From: Mucor racemosus
Lineage: Eukaryota > Mucoromycota > Mucoromycetes > Mucorales > Mucoraceae
DNA length: 64,000 nucleotides
Direction of reading: 5' to 3'
Assembly (NCBI GenBank): GCA_027405735.1
Contig: JAPEHQ010000014.1
Coordinates: forward strand, 1,116,001 to 1,180,000
Part shown: positions 37,687-49,200 of the stretch, one piece after another
How positions within the stretch are numbered: the stretch's first letter is position 1
Layout of the letters: each line of letters starts with the position of its first letter
Made by a program: the position numbers and the translations under genes
Notes under the pieces: model-generated
Database searches by the model: none
The model's input: only the letters and a program-made list of their open reading frames with translations
What the model was told of the DNA's origin: nothing

Positions 37687-37717
<31 letters not shown>

Positions 37718-38821
37718 TTGTTGCTGTTGCTGTTGCTGAAGTGCCATTTGACGTGCAAAATACATTTGAAATTGTTGAGGGGAAATGTTGAGACCTGCTT
37801 GAGCAGCATTTGATGCATTCATATTTTGAAGTAAATTTAATGGTATTTGATTTGGTTGCTGCGGCTGCTGTGATTGTTGTTGAGGTGGTCTTTGTTGCAT
37901 TTGTTGCATGGCCTGAGGAGCATTAGACACGGCCATTGCAGCGGCTGCAGCAGAACGTTGATAAGCAAACATTTGAGCTTGAGCCTGAGCTTGTTCAGCG
38001 GGAGATTGAATAGGTTGTTGAGGTGGTCTTCCTTGTTGTAACATGGCTTGTTGATAATTTGCTTGTTGAGGACGCATTTGGTTTTGACCTACTGGTTGTT
38101 GTTGTTGTTGTTGTTGTTGTTGGTTCAAATTCAAAGGTGATTGAAAATTATTACGTTGGCCCTGTTGCTGTTGTAAATGTTGTTGTTGTTGTTGTAATTG
38201 AGGGGAAGCTACTTGACCATTTACACTACCAACAAGAGGAGACATTGGCTGTTGAATCATACCATTTATATTGTTCCCCATATTCGAGCTTTGATTGATT
38301 TGATCTCTTATATGTTGAAACTTTTTAGCGTAAGCTAAAATGTATTGATTCTAAAATAAATTTGTTAATTTTAATATAAAATAAAGACATTTAATTAAAT
38401 CAAGATTACCTTGCTTGTACACCGTTGATAAAGACCTGCTTCAAAGTTGCTTGCAACATTATATGTTTCGTTTTCTGGTGTTGTAGGTGATAGATGCTTA
38501 AGAGCTAATGATCTACGAAAATCAAGGTTTTATTTTAATACCAGAGCAACAAAGATAGCCATGGCAACGATTTAAAGATTTTCAAAAAAAAAACGCGCAT
38601 CAAAGTACTTACAATTGACTCACAAAACGAGTTCTATCAGGAACGGTAACTTCATTTCTCCAATTGGCATTTGGAATATCATTTGGATGACCTAAATTAA
38701 CCTGCTGCTGCTGTTGCTGCTGTAATTGCAACTGCTGTTGTTGAGCTTGATGTTGTTGCTGTGGTGTTTGAGGTGGTGGTTGACCATTTGGAGTTTGTAG
38801 GTTTGGATTTTGTTGATTCAT
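33936..38821 (-). CDS. Mediator tail subunit Med15/Gal11
   Basis: Four exons: 38821-38613, 38512-38410, 38350-36715 and 36658-33936, about 1,556 aa. After a short Gln/Pro-rich leader comes a KIX-type domain (about residues 45-125). It contains NWRNEVTVPDRTRFVSQL, then ASNFEAGLYQRCTSKNQY, which corresponds to AKNFEAALFAKSSSKKEY of yeast Gal11, then KKFQHIRDQIN. The rest is mainly poly-Gln with Asn, Met and Pro, with structured islands such as SESDKMAIRDQISQMKSMY to LREQFSGYFTWVRNAVG and a basic NLS-like KRGSIDLKLPPSKKQRG. Med15 receives signals from transcription activators through KIX and passes them to Mediator and RNA polymerase II. Long CAA/CAG runs may vary in length between strains and may be misassembled. 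Confidence 0.9.
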
Positions 38822-41689
38822 ATTAAATGGACTTAAAAAGTTTAATATTTAAGGAGAACACACAACACAAAAGAAAGTAAAATGGATTGGAAAAGAAAAA
38901 AAAAAAAAAAAAAAAAGGTTAATAATTAATATAAATGTAAATTTTAGAAAAACTTACATTGCACACTCACTCTGGCAAGCTTTCTATCTGATTTTTTCTC
39001 TCTGGAATACAGTAGAATCTCTCTTTTGGAATGGTTTTATTGATTGAATATATACAATTTTCTCTCTCTCTTTTTTTTTTTTTTTTTTTTTTTTTTTGTT
39101 AAATGTGTATATGTATCTTGTTTATATTGAACTCTTTCTCTTTTTGTTTGATAATTTTACGCGAAAAAATAATATGACAACAACAAGGTCACAATATTTA
39201 CGCAAATATAAGAGAGTTAAAAAGATAAAAAAAAAGAAATGAAGAAAATCAAGGTTATATATAAAAACTATATATAAAAAGAGGATATAAAATTAAGGGC
39301 AGAAAAGAGAAAAAATACGAAAGAGGGAGGAGAAAAAGGGAAAAAAAGAAAAAAAGGGAGCATCCTCATTGGAAAAAAAAATTGTGTGCTTCTTTGCAGT
39401 GTACTCTACACGTGATCTAATAGCTAACTTCTGTTATAAAAATGTGTTTATATTAGCTATTGGCTTTATCTAATACATCAATTAGGCATTCACGATGCTT
39501 CTCTATACATGTTAATTTGAAAAATTTGTTCTATTTCTGTTAAAAACTGTAAAAACAAGAAAAAATTTTCGATATCAAATCCGTTGACGTATCACATGAG
39601 TTTATTTGCCTGAATATCTGATGCCATTATCAGGTTTCCCGAATTGCATAAAATCTTGAAAAATAACCTTCTGAATTCTGCACGAAAAAAATAGTTTATA
39701 ATAGATTATTCATTATTTAACACATATCACGTATGTTATGATACAAATGAAAAAAATCCATGATTTTCTGATCGAGAACATGACGGACCTTTTTTTTTTG
39801 TTCAAGAACAAAAAAAAATCCCTCCGGTTACCAAAGCAACCTTGCTAGGATTAGTTCAATTTTTCGGGATCAAGTACCATACAATTATAATCATTGTATA
39901 ATCTTTGCGCTAGTTTGCTATACATTACTTTTATTTGTATTTTTCATGGTATTAAATGTATGGAACTGGCACTGGTTTGATCGTCTCTCAAATAGGAATG
40001 GATAACTCGTACCATCGGAGATGATTGAAACGCATCCAGTTATAAAGTATGCAGAACATGCCAAATATTCCTATAATACGACTGAAATCAAAGAACTGTG
40101 TTTATCTTTAAATTAAATACAAAAGATTGAGGAATCGCGAGCCTTGGGCAGGCATATTGGTTTGCCAGAATTGAATTAATTTTGATTTGATAGCCCAACC
40201 CACAAAGAAAAATAAAGTCCAGGTGTTACATGAACAGATCAAAATTTATATAAACGGCCGGTTTTCTTTTTTCAATATTAGATAAGGGACCATAAGAAAC
40301 TAATAGGGAATAATCAGAACAAGGTTTAAATAGCACATCAATTTGAAGATGGATACCAGGCAAAACAATGTTCAAGTAATTAACATTCAAAAGCCAAATG
40401 TTTCAAACTGGGGAAGAAAATTAATTTTTGGACTGGGTAACTTGGTTCATCAATGACCGACGAATGTACACATAACATTTTCTGACAGAATTGTAGCGAC
40501 TTTACTAAACATAATGGATTTTATTTAATGATTCCTAGATATAATAAAAGTAAACCGGTCTTTTTTGATTTGCTTTAGAGTTGTCATACATACATATAGC
40601 ATGATGTCAATGTGGTGCGTGCGTTTTCTTACGTAACGCATTATGTATTCTTTCTGTTCCTAAATTTCTACATATCCACAAAAGTCAAAATATAATCACA
40701 AGAAAAGAGTATTTACCAGCTACAACGTTATAGAATATACACAAGTAATCACACTGAATTAAACTAATAAAACATGTTTACTACTTGCATCAGTTCCTTC
40801 TCAATTGTCATACATTTAAAAAATATGTAACATGTTTCTCAAGCGGGATTCAACATCGGCCTGACATTGTATCTTGGTAATCAAGTTAAAAGCTAATGGA
40901 TAAACTTGACTACACGTAGAAATGAACAAAGCGAGCTTTATATATTTACATTGCGTTCATTTTCATTGCTCGATTCAAACATAATGTCTACATATAGTAG
41001 TTTTTGTATAGAAAAGCTTTGGGTGGACATTGCAATTATCCCAGATGATGGCGCTTTAACCTTAATATTAATCATGAATTTTATACGTAAAAGCTTTCGC
41101 ATATACCTATATACTATTACATGTATTTGCGTTTTGTACAAATAAAAACGAAATATGTCATGATTAGTATCAACTGAATCTATATAATTGATTTTTCTTC
41201 ATCATCAGCATTGGTATATGCTCTTCTCTATTGGACTATATTACCATAACAAATATCAATACACTTGCTTTAAAGCATTTAGCATGTGAGCAAAGACCGA
41301 AACCTCAAAGGGATCACTAAAAATCTAACAAAATTACGTTTGCCAAATTACATCTTGTTAAAAAAAAAGCAGAAACATTTTATTTATAAACATTCATATT
41401 TCTACAAACTTTCAATTTTCTTGAGACTATATGTAATGTATCAAGTTGAAGGTAGCAAAATCTAGCGCAAGATATCTAGCTTTTTTTTCACTATCTCACT
41501 ATAACTGCATTATGAATGGTGGTATAGAATTTTATTGTCTCGAGATTGACGACCAATAAATCTCAAAAAAACAATTTAGGTGTCTCGAGGACCAACTGAT
41601 TATTTCATCAGGCTCCGTGGCATTAATTACACTCTCCATTATATAAAACGTGACACACAGCTTTTCAACAAGCTAAAAGGACACGTCCT
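38822..41689. other. long intergenic region with Med15 promoter
   Basis: The first 550 bp should contain the Med15 promoter and 5' UTR. It has an A-run (38,898-38,918), a T-run (39,070-39,097) and a purine-rich stretch (about 39,230-39,362). The remaining 2.3 kb is AT-rich and holds only short chance frames, such as 40,906-41,145. No RNA gene was recognised. Confidence 0.45.
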
Positions 41690-42022
41690 TGGTCAATACA
41701 TCTTATAACAACTCATGAAAGCTGCAATCTGAATTATTGAATGCTGTTTACTCTTGCCTATCTGTTTTTTGTAATTTCAGCTTACTTGGATCAATATCTA
41801 TTAAATGCGAGTATTTTTCCAATTGCTTTATTTTATTTAAACAGAGGAAGAGGGATTTTTTTATGAATCTTGTGCTAAATTTCTTTAAAAACAGCTGTTA
41901 GCTAATGAAATCAAGATATTTTATCCGTGGATTTAATACACATTGAATGCAACTCCAAAATTTAATTCTGAATCATTATTTGATTTTATAAAAATTTTCA
42001 AAGAGTATCGAAAGCAATACAT
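41690..42022. repeat. family W repeat, left half of interrupted copy
   Basis: It matches 6640-6900 and 7120-7200 in pieces, e.g. AACTCATGAAAGCTG, CAGCTTACTTGGATCA, AACAGCTGTTAGCTAATGAA and AATCATTATTTGATTTTATA. The family X element begins at 42,023, and further W sequence resumes at 48,162. Confidence 0.5.
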
Positions 42023-42224
42023 CACTACGGCCAAACTACGCTTCCCATGGGCATAATGATCTGCACAGATGGGCAGAATAAAAACATTTGTGCAGATCAG
42101 GTAGCCCAGATGAGCAGAGCAATGAAATCAAGGTTTTTTTAATCAATTTACTAAAGTATATCAATCATAATAATATAATTAATTAAATAATGATGAAGAT
42201 AATTTGAATGATTTAAAGCAGATG

Positions 42225-43573
42225 TGAATGAATGAATAAACTTATGTTAATCTATTTAGTTTCTAAAAAATATTTGTTTCTATTTATTTAGTGGCCAACA
42301 ACAGTCGTCAAGCAAGGAGAGGAAAACGAGATGTTGACTTGTATACCACTACCAACTCTCAATGGTACACCATAATTATTACTTGTTAGCTTGTTATTAA
42401 TAATAATAATTGATTTTACTAATGAATCAATTTTTATAGCTCAAAAGTAAGTTTGTTCTGGTAAAAAATTAAATAAATTGGCTTCAGACAAAGAGGATAA
42501 AAAGGCGGTAATAGGTCCCAGCGATGGCCATGTTTATGTTTATAATACTGGAGAAATAAGACTTAAACTCAATGTAAATCACCTCTAGCGCAATAATTAT
42601 AAAGTAAGACTACATTATCATCAAATAAACTACCACACAATATTAACATGTATAATGATTTACAGTAATAAGCTTGAATCAAGTGGGTACAGCATTGTAA
42701 ATTCTTGAAAAGGTTCTCAAGTATTATAAAATCTCTTATTTTTAAGACTTACAAGGCTTATAAGCGGAATATTAATTTAGAAAATTATTTTTGTCCAGAT
42801 CATCAATTTTGACATTTTTTAATTTTTTTTTCTGATTTTGCAAATCTAGAGTTAATTATACTACCAATTGTAAGAATAAAAAATATACACATATACAGAA
42901 TTTAGCGCTCTATTTGCTCAATCAAAAATAACAAACATTTCTATTGCAAAATATTACATGAAAATCCTTTAACCAAAAAACCGTTTTTAGGGCAAAAGTG
43001 CAAATTTTTGTTACTTAACATTTAATATTAAGCTTTTATAAAATGTGTATTAGCTATGGCTACAATTTTCTCTCACAATGTAGTACATTTAAACGTTGAT
43101 TTCGGTATCAAAATTTGATTTTTCTGTTTTTTGATCAAAATCATGAGTGTTGGTAAGGATGCAATGAGCCCCGAAAATGTCCGCCACAAAAACTGAATTT
43201 TCAGACCGCACGTGGTTAAATATAAGAAAAATAAAAAAAAAAAGTGCATTTTCATTTAAAGCTTAGATATATACCATAGTATAAGGTATAAGAGACTTAG
43301 TCGTTCGATCGTGTTATTATGCTCAATTATGGCGTCGCTCTACGAGCTCGCTTTTGCAATTTTTTAATAAATGTATGTTTCTATGATGGTAACAGATATT
43401 GTTTATTTTGTTTAGTTTATGGGTTGATGCGCTGTAATACTGCCTTTACACTGGCTGAAATATGCAATTTAGCAGGGTTTTACTCGCACTAAATAATGTA
43501 AAGCCTTGCAAATTCTTTTCTATGTTTGTTGTTTCTCTCTTTTTGCTTTTATATTCCAAGGATATATTCACCG
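42225..43573. repeat. left arm of a 1.35-kb near-perfect inverted repeat
   Basis: This segment is matched in inverse orientation by 46,464-47,813. Checked blocks from both ends and the middle agree. The differences I saw are one base in a T-run (9 T against 10 near 42,823) and one base close to the inner end. Other copies of the same element (A, B) are far more different, so the two arms were made or homogenised recently. Confidence 0.85.
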
Positions 43574-43930
43574 TTTGATAAGGCATATCAGACTACTATC
43601 AAGCTGGTATTCTTTTCTTGTATCTGAATACGCATGCTAACATGAGGAACTAATGTTTTTAATATAGGTAGCAGTCGTTATATTAGAGGCTGATATTTTT
43701 ATTTATAATTAACTGCATTCTAAGATCAAATAGCATTATTTACTACTATATTGTTAGGCGTATTTCCTGATTACCAGATCAAATAAAAGGCAATGATATT
43801 TATATATATCTACTCAATAAAAAGCTAAAACTGGTTACAAACCCACGAAATGTTCCAGAAAAGTGATAAAATTTCAAATGATATAGAAACAAAAAAAAAT
43901 GAATAATCTAATAATGACTTGTCTAATAAC

Positions 43931-44165
43931 TGAGAGTTTATGGATACATACAATCTTATTTATAGAAAGAATAATAATAAAGACTACTAGTAACATTTAT
44001 CATAGAGAACGTAGGCTTTATTACTAGAAAAACTAATGGTAAAAGAAAGAACCAAGAGCTTCTAGGTCTTGGTTTAAAAGACTACTAATAAGAATTACAT
44101 TTCAATATGAGTTAGAAATGGAATTGGCTTCAAAATTGGCTGTTTAATATCCTAGAAAACCGACA
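43931..44165. mobile_element. solo LTR, family U, copy 2 (inverse)
   Basis: This is the reverse complement of 7558-7792 and has the same 235-bp length (TGAGAGTTTATGG...ACCGACA). The flanks are ATAAC (43,926-43,930) and ATAAT (44,166-44,170), a 4-of-5 target duplication. Copy B at about 28,500-28,530 lacks it, which gives the empty site. Confidence 0.82.
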
Positions 44166-45144
44166 ATAATAACAATAGTTTTGATCGTCGCTATACTTGA
44201 AAACAAATCTTTTTATAGCTGACAATCATAAACTAAAATAGTAAGTTTAAAGAAGGTTAATTTGTTTAAATTTTATGAGTGATAAGTGATAAAGTAACAT
44301 ATATAATCTCAGATTTGGCTCGCATATAGATTTAAGCAGTAAGTGGTATTTACGTTTATGCTCGATCAAAAACCATTGTTGCTGTAAACATTATAGCAAT
44401 AAATATATTTACAAATGATGATAATGGTAAATATATTGGCTCTTGTATGTATTCCCCTACATCAACTACGTATTGAATTGTAGTATTCTCTATAATCTAT
44501 ATTAATAAAAGCAAATGTAATTTAAAACCCCATTCCAGTAAAAAAAATACAATGCAATTTTGAGAAAGGCACGATGCTCATGTACAAACCAATTTGTGCC
44601 CATAGGATCAACCCATTATGCTCATGGTCAGATTTTATTATCATTATGCACAAATAGGAGGGATAATGATATACTTATAGGCAATTCTACTATTATGCAC
44701 ACATGAGATTAATGTTATACACACGGGCAGAATCTATAACTCTGCACATACAGGCTTAGCGTTGTGCTCGTGTGCAGTTTTTTTTGTTGTGCCCATGTGC
44801 ATATTGTTATCTTTTTAGCCATACTTAGTGGGCACAATAGCTCAGCAGGCTATAGTGTGCAGCCCACCTAGGCACAGCCAAATCATTTTGTGCAGCACAG
44901 GTCGGCCATAGTGTATCAAACAATGCGTTGTATTTCAGCTAGTATTATACGTCATCACCTTTTACAATATCAATACATCTTACAATCTATTGACTACGAT
45001 CTACGACATGTATTGAAGTGCAAAGTCTTGATATCGGATATAAGGAACTCCTAGCGTACTAAGTTTAATCCAATAATTACCAAGAACGCTTGGACCTCAA
45101 TTATGATACCATATTATTTCATCCCAGCGATTAATTAATCAAGT

Positions 45145-46132
45145 TGTGGAACAGACAGAGCTATTCACGGAAAAAAGTATAAAAAAACAATAGGAATTCG
45201 ACTAGATAACATTAGGGTTTTATTATCAAGTTTGTCGTATATTTTCAGGATTGATAAATATTACTTAAAAAAGAATACAATTATAAAAGAATGAGTAATT
45301 AATCAGTTCTTCAACTGTATAATAAAAACAAGATATCGTTTATGTAAAAGTATGGCCTTTTATATTGATTAGACATTGAGATCCTGAGATGTAATTTAAG
45401 GCACTATTGAACTATTGGATCTGTTTGATAGTAATCTATGGATTGAAATGGATCAATCATAATTTAACCGTTCTTGCAGAGCTTGTGAGTTGTGTTGTTT
45501 CAATGCTGCGCTAAATATGCTTGGACGTTGATTTGATAACTACTTGATTGGTTAACTGCTGGGATGAAATAATGTGGTGTCATAATTGAGGTCCAAGCGT
45601 TCTTGGTAATTACTGGATTAAACTTGGTACGCTAGGAGTTTCTTATATCCGATATCAAGACTTGCACTTCAATACATGTCGTAGTCAATAGATTGTAAGA
45701 TGTATTGATACTGTAGAAGGTGATAATGTATGATACTAGTAGGTGGAATACAACAAAGTTAAATTCTACCTGAGGACTTTTGTAATAAATAAATGTCCTC
45801 TTTATATAGTTTTCATCAGAGAGATTAGGTAAGCATTCCTAGGTCCATACATAACCAATAATATCCCTTGTCAGACATGAATCTTGATAGTAACCAATCG
45901 GTGTATTCATAGAGTTCATGGGTCCTTGATCATAATGGTGTGATTAAATCCACATTATGTTGATTGGTCTTTAACTATAAGTTGCTAGGATAGAAGCTTG
46001 GTAGAAAATTTATATTAGTATGAATCAGCGTATATCATTTAGTAGTGTAATGTCTATTCATGTCAGCTGTACTTTAATTGAGAATCAGATAAAATGGAGA
46101 TCAATATAGTGGAAATGTGTACATATTCCACA
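45145..46132. mobile_element. solo LTR, family S, carrying a nested R2 LTR
   Basis: It begins TGTGGAACAGACAG and ends GTACATATTCCACA, with TGTGGAA/TTCCACA as terminal inverse repeats. Flanks are CAAGT (45,140-45,144) and CAGGT (46,133-46,137), a 4-of-5 target duplication. Removing it restores the R2 sequence AATCAAGTAGCTATCAAA. Without the nested R2 copy it is about 460 bp. Confidence 0.83.
45233..45755 (+). mobile_element. intact R2 solo LTR (523 bp)
   Basis: It starts TGTCGTATATTTTCAGG and ends GGTGGAATACAACA. A perfect 5-bp duplication AAGTT flanks it (45,228-45,232 and 45,756-45,760). It lies within the family S LTR, which itself lies in an older R2 LTR of opposite orientation. This is the reference copy of the family. 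Confidence 0.9.
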
Positions 46133-46463
46133 CAGGTAGCTATCAAACCAACATCCAAACACATTTAGCGCAGCATTGAAACAAGGTAATTTACAAGCTC
46201 TGCAAGAACGGTCAAATTATGATTGATCCATTTCAATCCTTAGATTGCTATCAAACAGATCTAATGGTTTAATAGTGTCTTATTAAGTTACATCTCAGGA
46301 TCACAATGTTACGTCAATATATAACGCCATACTTTTATATCTAAATAAATGGTATCTTGGTTTTATTATATACTGTAGTTGAAGAACTGATCCATTGCTC
46401 ATTCTCTTTTATTAATTGTATTATTTTTTAAGTATTATTAATCAAGCCTGAAAACATATGACA

Positions 46464-47813
46464 CGGTGAATAATATCCTTGGAATATAAAAGCAAAAAGA
46501 GAGAAACAACAAACATAGAAAAGAATTTGCAAGGCTTTACATTATTTAGTGCGAGTAAAACCCTGCTAAATTGCATATTTCAGCCAGTGTAAAGGCAGTA
46601 TTACAGCGCATCAACCCATAAACTAAACAAAATAAACAATATCTGTTACCATCATAGAAACATACATTTATTAAAAAATTGCAAAAGCGAGCTCGTAGAG
46701 CGACGCCATAATTGAGCATAATAACACGATCGAACGACTAAGTCTCTTATACCTTATACTATGGTATATATCTAAGCTTTAAATGAAAATGCACTTTTTT
46801 TTTTTATTTTTCTTATATTTAACCACGTGCGGTCTGAAAATTCAGTTTTTGTGGCGGACATTTTCGGGGCTCATTGCATCCTTACCAACACTCATGATTT
46901 TGATCAAAAAACAGAAAAATCAAATTTTGATACCGAAATCAACGTTTAAATGTACTACATTGTGAGAGAAAATTGTAGCCATAGCTAATACACATTTTAT
47001 AAAAGCTTAATATTAAATGTTAAGTAACAAAAATTTGCACTTTTGCCCTAAAAACGGTTTTTTGGTTAAAGGATTTTCATGTAATATTTTGCAATAGAAA
47101 TGTTTGTTATTTTTGATTGAGCAAATAGAGCGCTAAATTCTGTATATGTGTATATTTTTTATTCTTACAATTGGTAGTATAATTAACTCTAGATTTGCAA
47201 AATCAGAAAAAAAAAATTAAAAAATGTCAAAATTGATGATCTGGACAAAAATAATTTTCTAAATTAATATTCCGCTTATAAGCCTTGTAAGTCTTAAAAA
47301 TAAGAGATTTTATAATACTTGAGAACCTTTTCAAGAATTTACAATGCTGTACCCACTTGATTCAAGCTTATTACTGTAAATCATTATACATGTTAATATT
47401 GTGTGGTAGTTTATTTGATGATAATGTAGTCTTACTTTATAATTATTGCGCTAGAGGTGATTTACATTGAGTTTAAGTCTTATTTCTCCAGTATTATAAA
47501 CATAAACATGGCCATCGCTGGGACCTATTACCGCCTTTTTATCCTCTTTGTCTGAAGCCAATTTATTTAATTTTTTACCAGAACAAACTTACTTTTGAGC
47601 TATAAAAATTGATTCATTAGTAAAATCAATTATTATTATTAATAACAAGCTAACAAGTAATAATTATGGTGTACCATTGAGAGTTGGTAGTGGTATACAA
47701 GTCAACATCTCGTTTTCCTCTCCTTGCTTGACGACTGTTGTTGGCCACTAAATAAATAGAAACAAATATTTTTTAGAAACTAAATAGATTAACATAAGTT
47801 TATTCATTCATTC
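46464..47813. repeat. right arm of the 1.35-kb inverted repeat
   Basis: Inverse match of 42,225-43,573, separated from it by about 2.9 kb. A transcript through both arms would fold into a very long hairpin. Confidence 0.85.
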
Positions 47814-48161
47814 AAATCAAGTGAACACTATACATGCTTTCATAATAACCGATTTTTCTGCAGGTAGATATCGAATGTAAACCAAAAAAGCATTAATTAT
47901 AACGTAGATGGTGGAACAAAATGACCAATTCTTGGATACTTTTTTTGTTCGAGAAAAATATTATAACGTGCCCTAACATTAACAGTTAATAATTTATTTC
48001 CAAATAAACAATAAGAAAAACATGTACTTGCACCTGCTACTTGATTTCAGTTTATAAAAAAATATTGGTCTTTTTGTTGTAGTTTTAAATGTTTTTATTC
48101 TGCCCATTGGTGCAGATTATTATGCCCATGGGAAGCATACTGTACTTCGGCCGTAGTAGTG
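46464..48161 (-). mobile_element. family X element, copy D (inverted, truncated)
   Basis: Its outer end, GGCCGTAGTAGTG at about 48,149-48,161, and the GCCCATGGGAAGC motif (48,123-48,135) are the inverse of the left end of copy C. From 47,813 inward it is the right arm of the long inverted repeat. The segment 47,814-48,100 has no match to the corresponding outer part of copy C. It breaks off near TTTGATA, where an R2 LTR is inserted, and the remnant TATCAAA (44,914-44,920) abuts the end of copy C. Confidence 0.7.
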
Positions 48162-48310
48162 CATATGTATGTCTATTATGTAAAATGACAGCTTGCTTTG
48201 ACTAGTATCCATAAAGATCATATTTAAATTGTTTTTAATAAAAAAAAGCGCCCAGGTAAGCTATATATAGGTTCACTTTGGCAATGATTTTCTCGACAGA
48301 CAGTAGGTTA

Positions 48311-49200
48311 TGTCGTATATTTTCAGGTTTGATAAGTAATACTTAAAAAAAGAATAATACAATTAAAAGAGAATGAGTAATGAATCAGTTCTTCAACTGT
48401 ATCATAAAAACAAGATACTATTTATTTAGATATAAAAGTATAGTCTTTTATATTGATTTGACATTGAGATCCTGAGATTCAATTTAATAATAAGGCAATT
48501 GTTGCATCCACAGATCTGGGTGCATTCCTTGGTTAAGATTACGACACAGTTTGATATGTTAAGTTTTACATTGCTGTGTATTATGTTATGAAGCTCCGTG
48601 TATGCAGGAATATGGAACTAGTGTGTGCCACCTAGACTTGATTGGATATATTTATATATATAAATAGACTCATTTAAACAGGTCATATAATTAGAGAATG
48701 TGAATATAAAAGAAGATGGTTCGATCTTATAATAAAGTTCTTTAGTTTTAGTGTGCTCTTTCATTTTATAACAGTTTTCCTTTATTTTTATTAAATAATT
48801 TAGTACATATTTTAGCTTTGAGATTGATATAATCTCCTGGCGTAACAGCAATATTGAACCATTAGATCTGTTTGATAGTAATCTATGGACTGAAGTGGAT
48901 CAATCATCATTTAACCGTTCTTGCAGAGCTTGTGAATTACCTTGTTTCAATGCTGCGCTAAATATGCTTGAATGTTTATTTGATAGCTACTTGATTGATT
49001 AACCGCTGGGATGAAATAATATGGTATCATAATTGAGGTCCAAGCGTTCTTGGTAATTATTGGATTAAACTTAGTACGCTAGGAGTTCCTTATATCCGAT
49101 ATCAAGACTTTGCACTTCAATACATGTCGTAGTCAATAGATTGTAAGATGTATTGATACTGTAGAAGGTGATAACATATGGCACTTAGTAGCATGCAACA
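48311..49200 (+). mobile_element. R2 solo LTR with nested family T LTR
   Basis: It begins TGTCGTATATTTTCAGG and ends TAGTAGCATGCAACA. A perfect duplication GGTTA flanks it (48,306-48,310 and 49,201-49,205). Removal of the nested 348-bp LTR and its 5-bp duplication leaves about 537 bp, near the 523 bp of the intact copy. It is inserted in family W sequence. Confidence 0.9.
48500..48847. mobile_element. solo LTR, family T (348 bp)
   Basis: It begins TGTTGCATCCACAG and ends CTGGCGTAACA. A perfect 5-bp duplication GCAAT flanks it (48,495-48,499 and 48,848-48,852). The sequence on either side joins to continuous R2 LTR sequence. Only one copy was seen in the window. Confidence 0.9.

Larger units (their letters stand above)
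42023..44913 (+). mobile_element. family X element, copy C (both ends present)
   Basis: The unit begins CACTACGGCCAAACTACGC and ends GGTCGGCCATAGTG, so its ends form a short inverted repeat CACTAYGGCC. Both subterminal parts are rich in GGGCA, GTGCA and CTGCACA motifs (42,046-42,120 and 44,570-44,905), as expected for transposase-binding regions. It has no protein-coding frame conserved among copies, so it is a non-autonomous DNA element about 2.9 kb long. It carries an inserted family U solo LTR. The superfamily is not clear and no target duplication was found. Confidence 0.65.
44926..46463 (-). mobile_element. R2 solo LTR, host of nested insertions
   Basis: An R2 LTR in inverse orientation begins CGTTGTATTTCAGCTAG (first base changed from T) and ends CTGAAAACATATGACA. 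It is split by a 988-bp LTR of family S at 45,145-46,132. Flanks are CAATG (44,921-44,925) and CGGTG (46,464-46,468), an imperfect 5-bp duplication with two G-to-A differences. It sits inside the inverted family X copy D. Confidence 0.75.

Noticed and set aside
37600..37740. Regular short repeats that could be read as a CRISPR-like or minisatellite array
   Set aside because: They are CAA/CAG codons of the Med15 poly-Gln tract; there are no spacers.
34649..37818. Several long frames rich in Leu, Val, Asn or Ser on both strands over Med15
   Set aside because: They are shadows of the Gln repeat read in other frames (CTG/TTG/GTT and AAC/AGC).
40906..41145. 79-codon frame and its antisense partner in the long gap after Med15
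   Set aside because: No motifs and no splice-linked exons were found; it looks like chance.
43073..43255. 60-codon frame, identical in the two arms (also 46,783-46,965), as a possible small protein gene
   Set aside because: Its identity only reflects the inverted repeat. Copies A and B of the element have TAG in the same frame where this one reads TTTTTGTGG, so it is not conserved coding.
42023..48161. Reading the whole as one transposon with 1.35-kb terminal repeats
   Set aside because: Copy C has its own two ends (42,023 and 44,913), and the right part is an independent inverted copy interrupted by LTRs, so two head-on copies fit better than one element.
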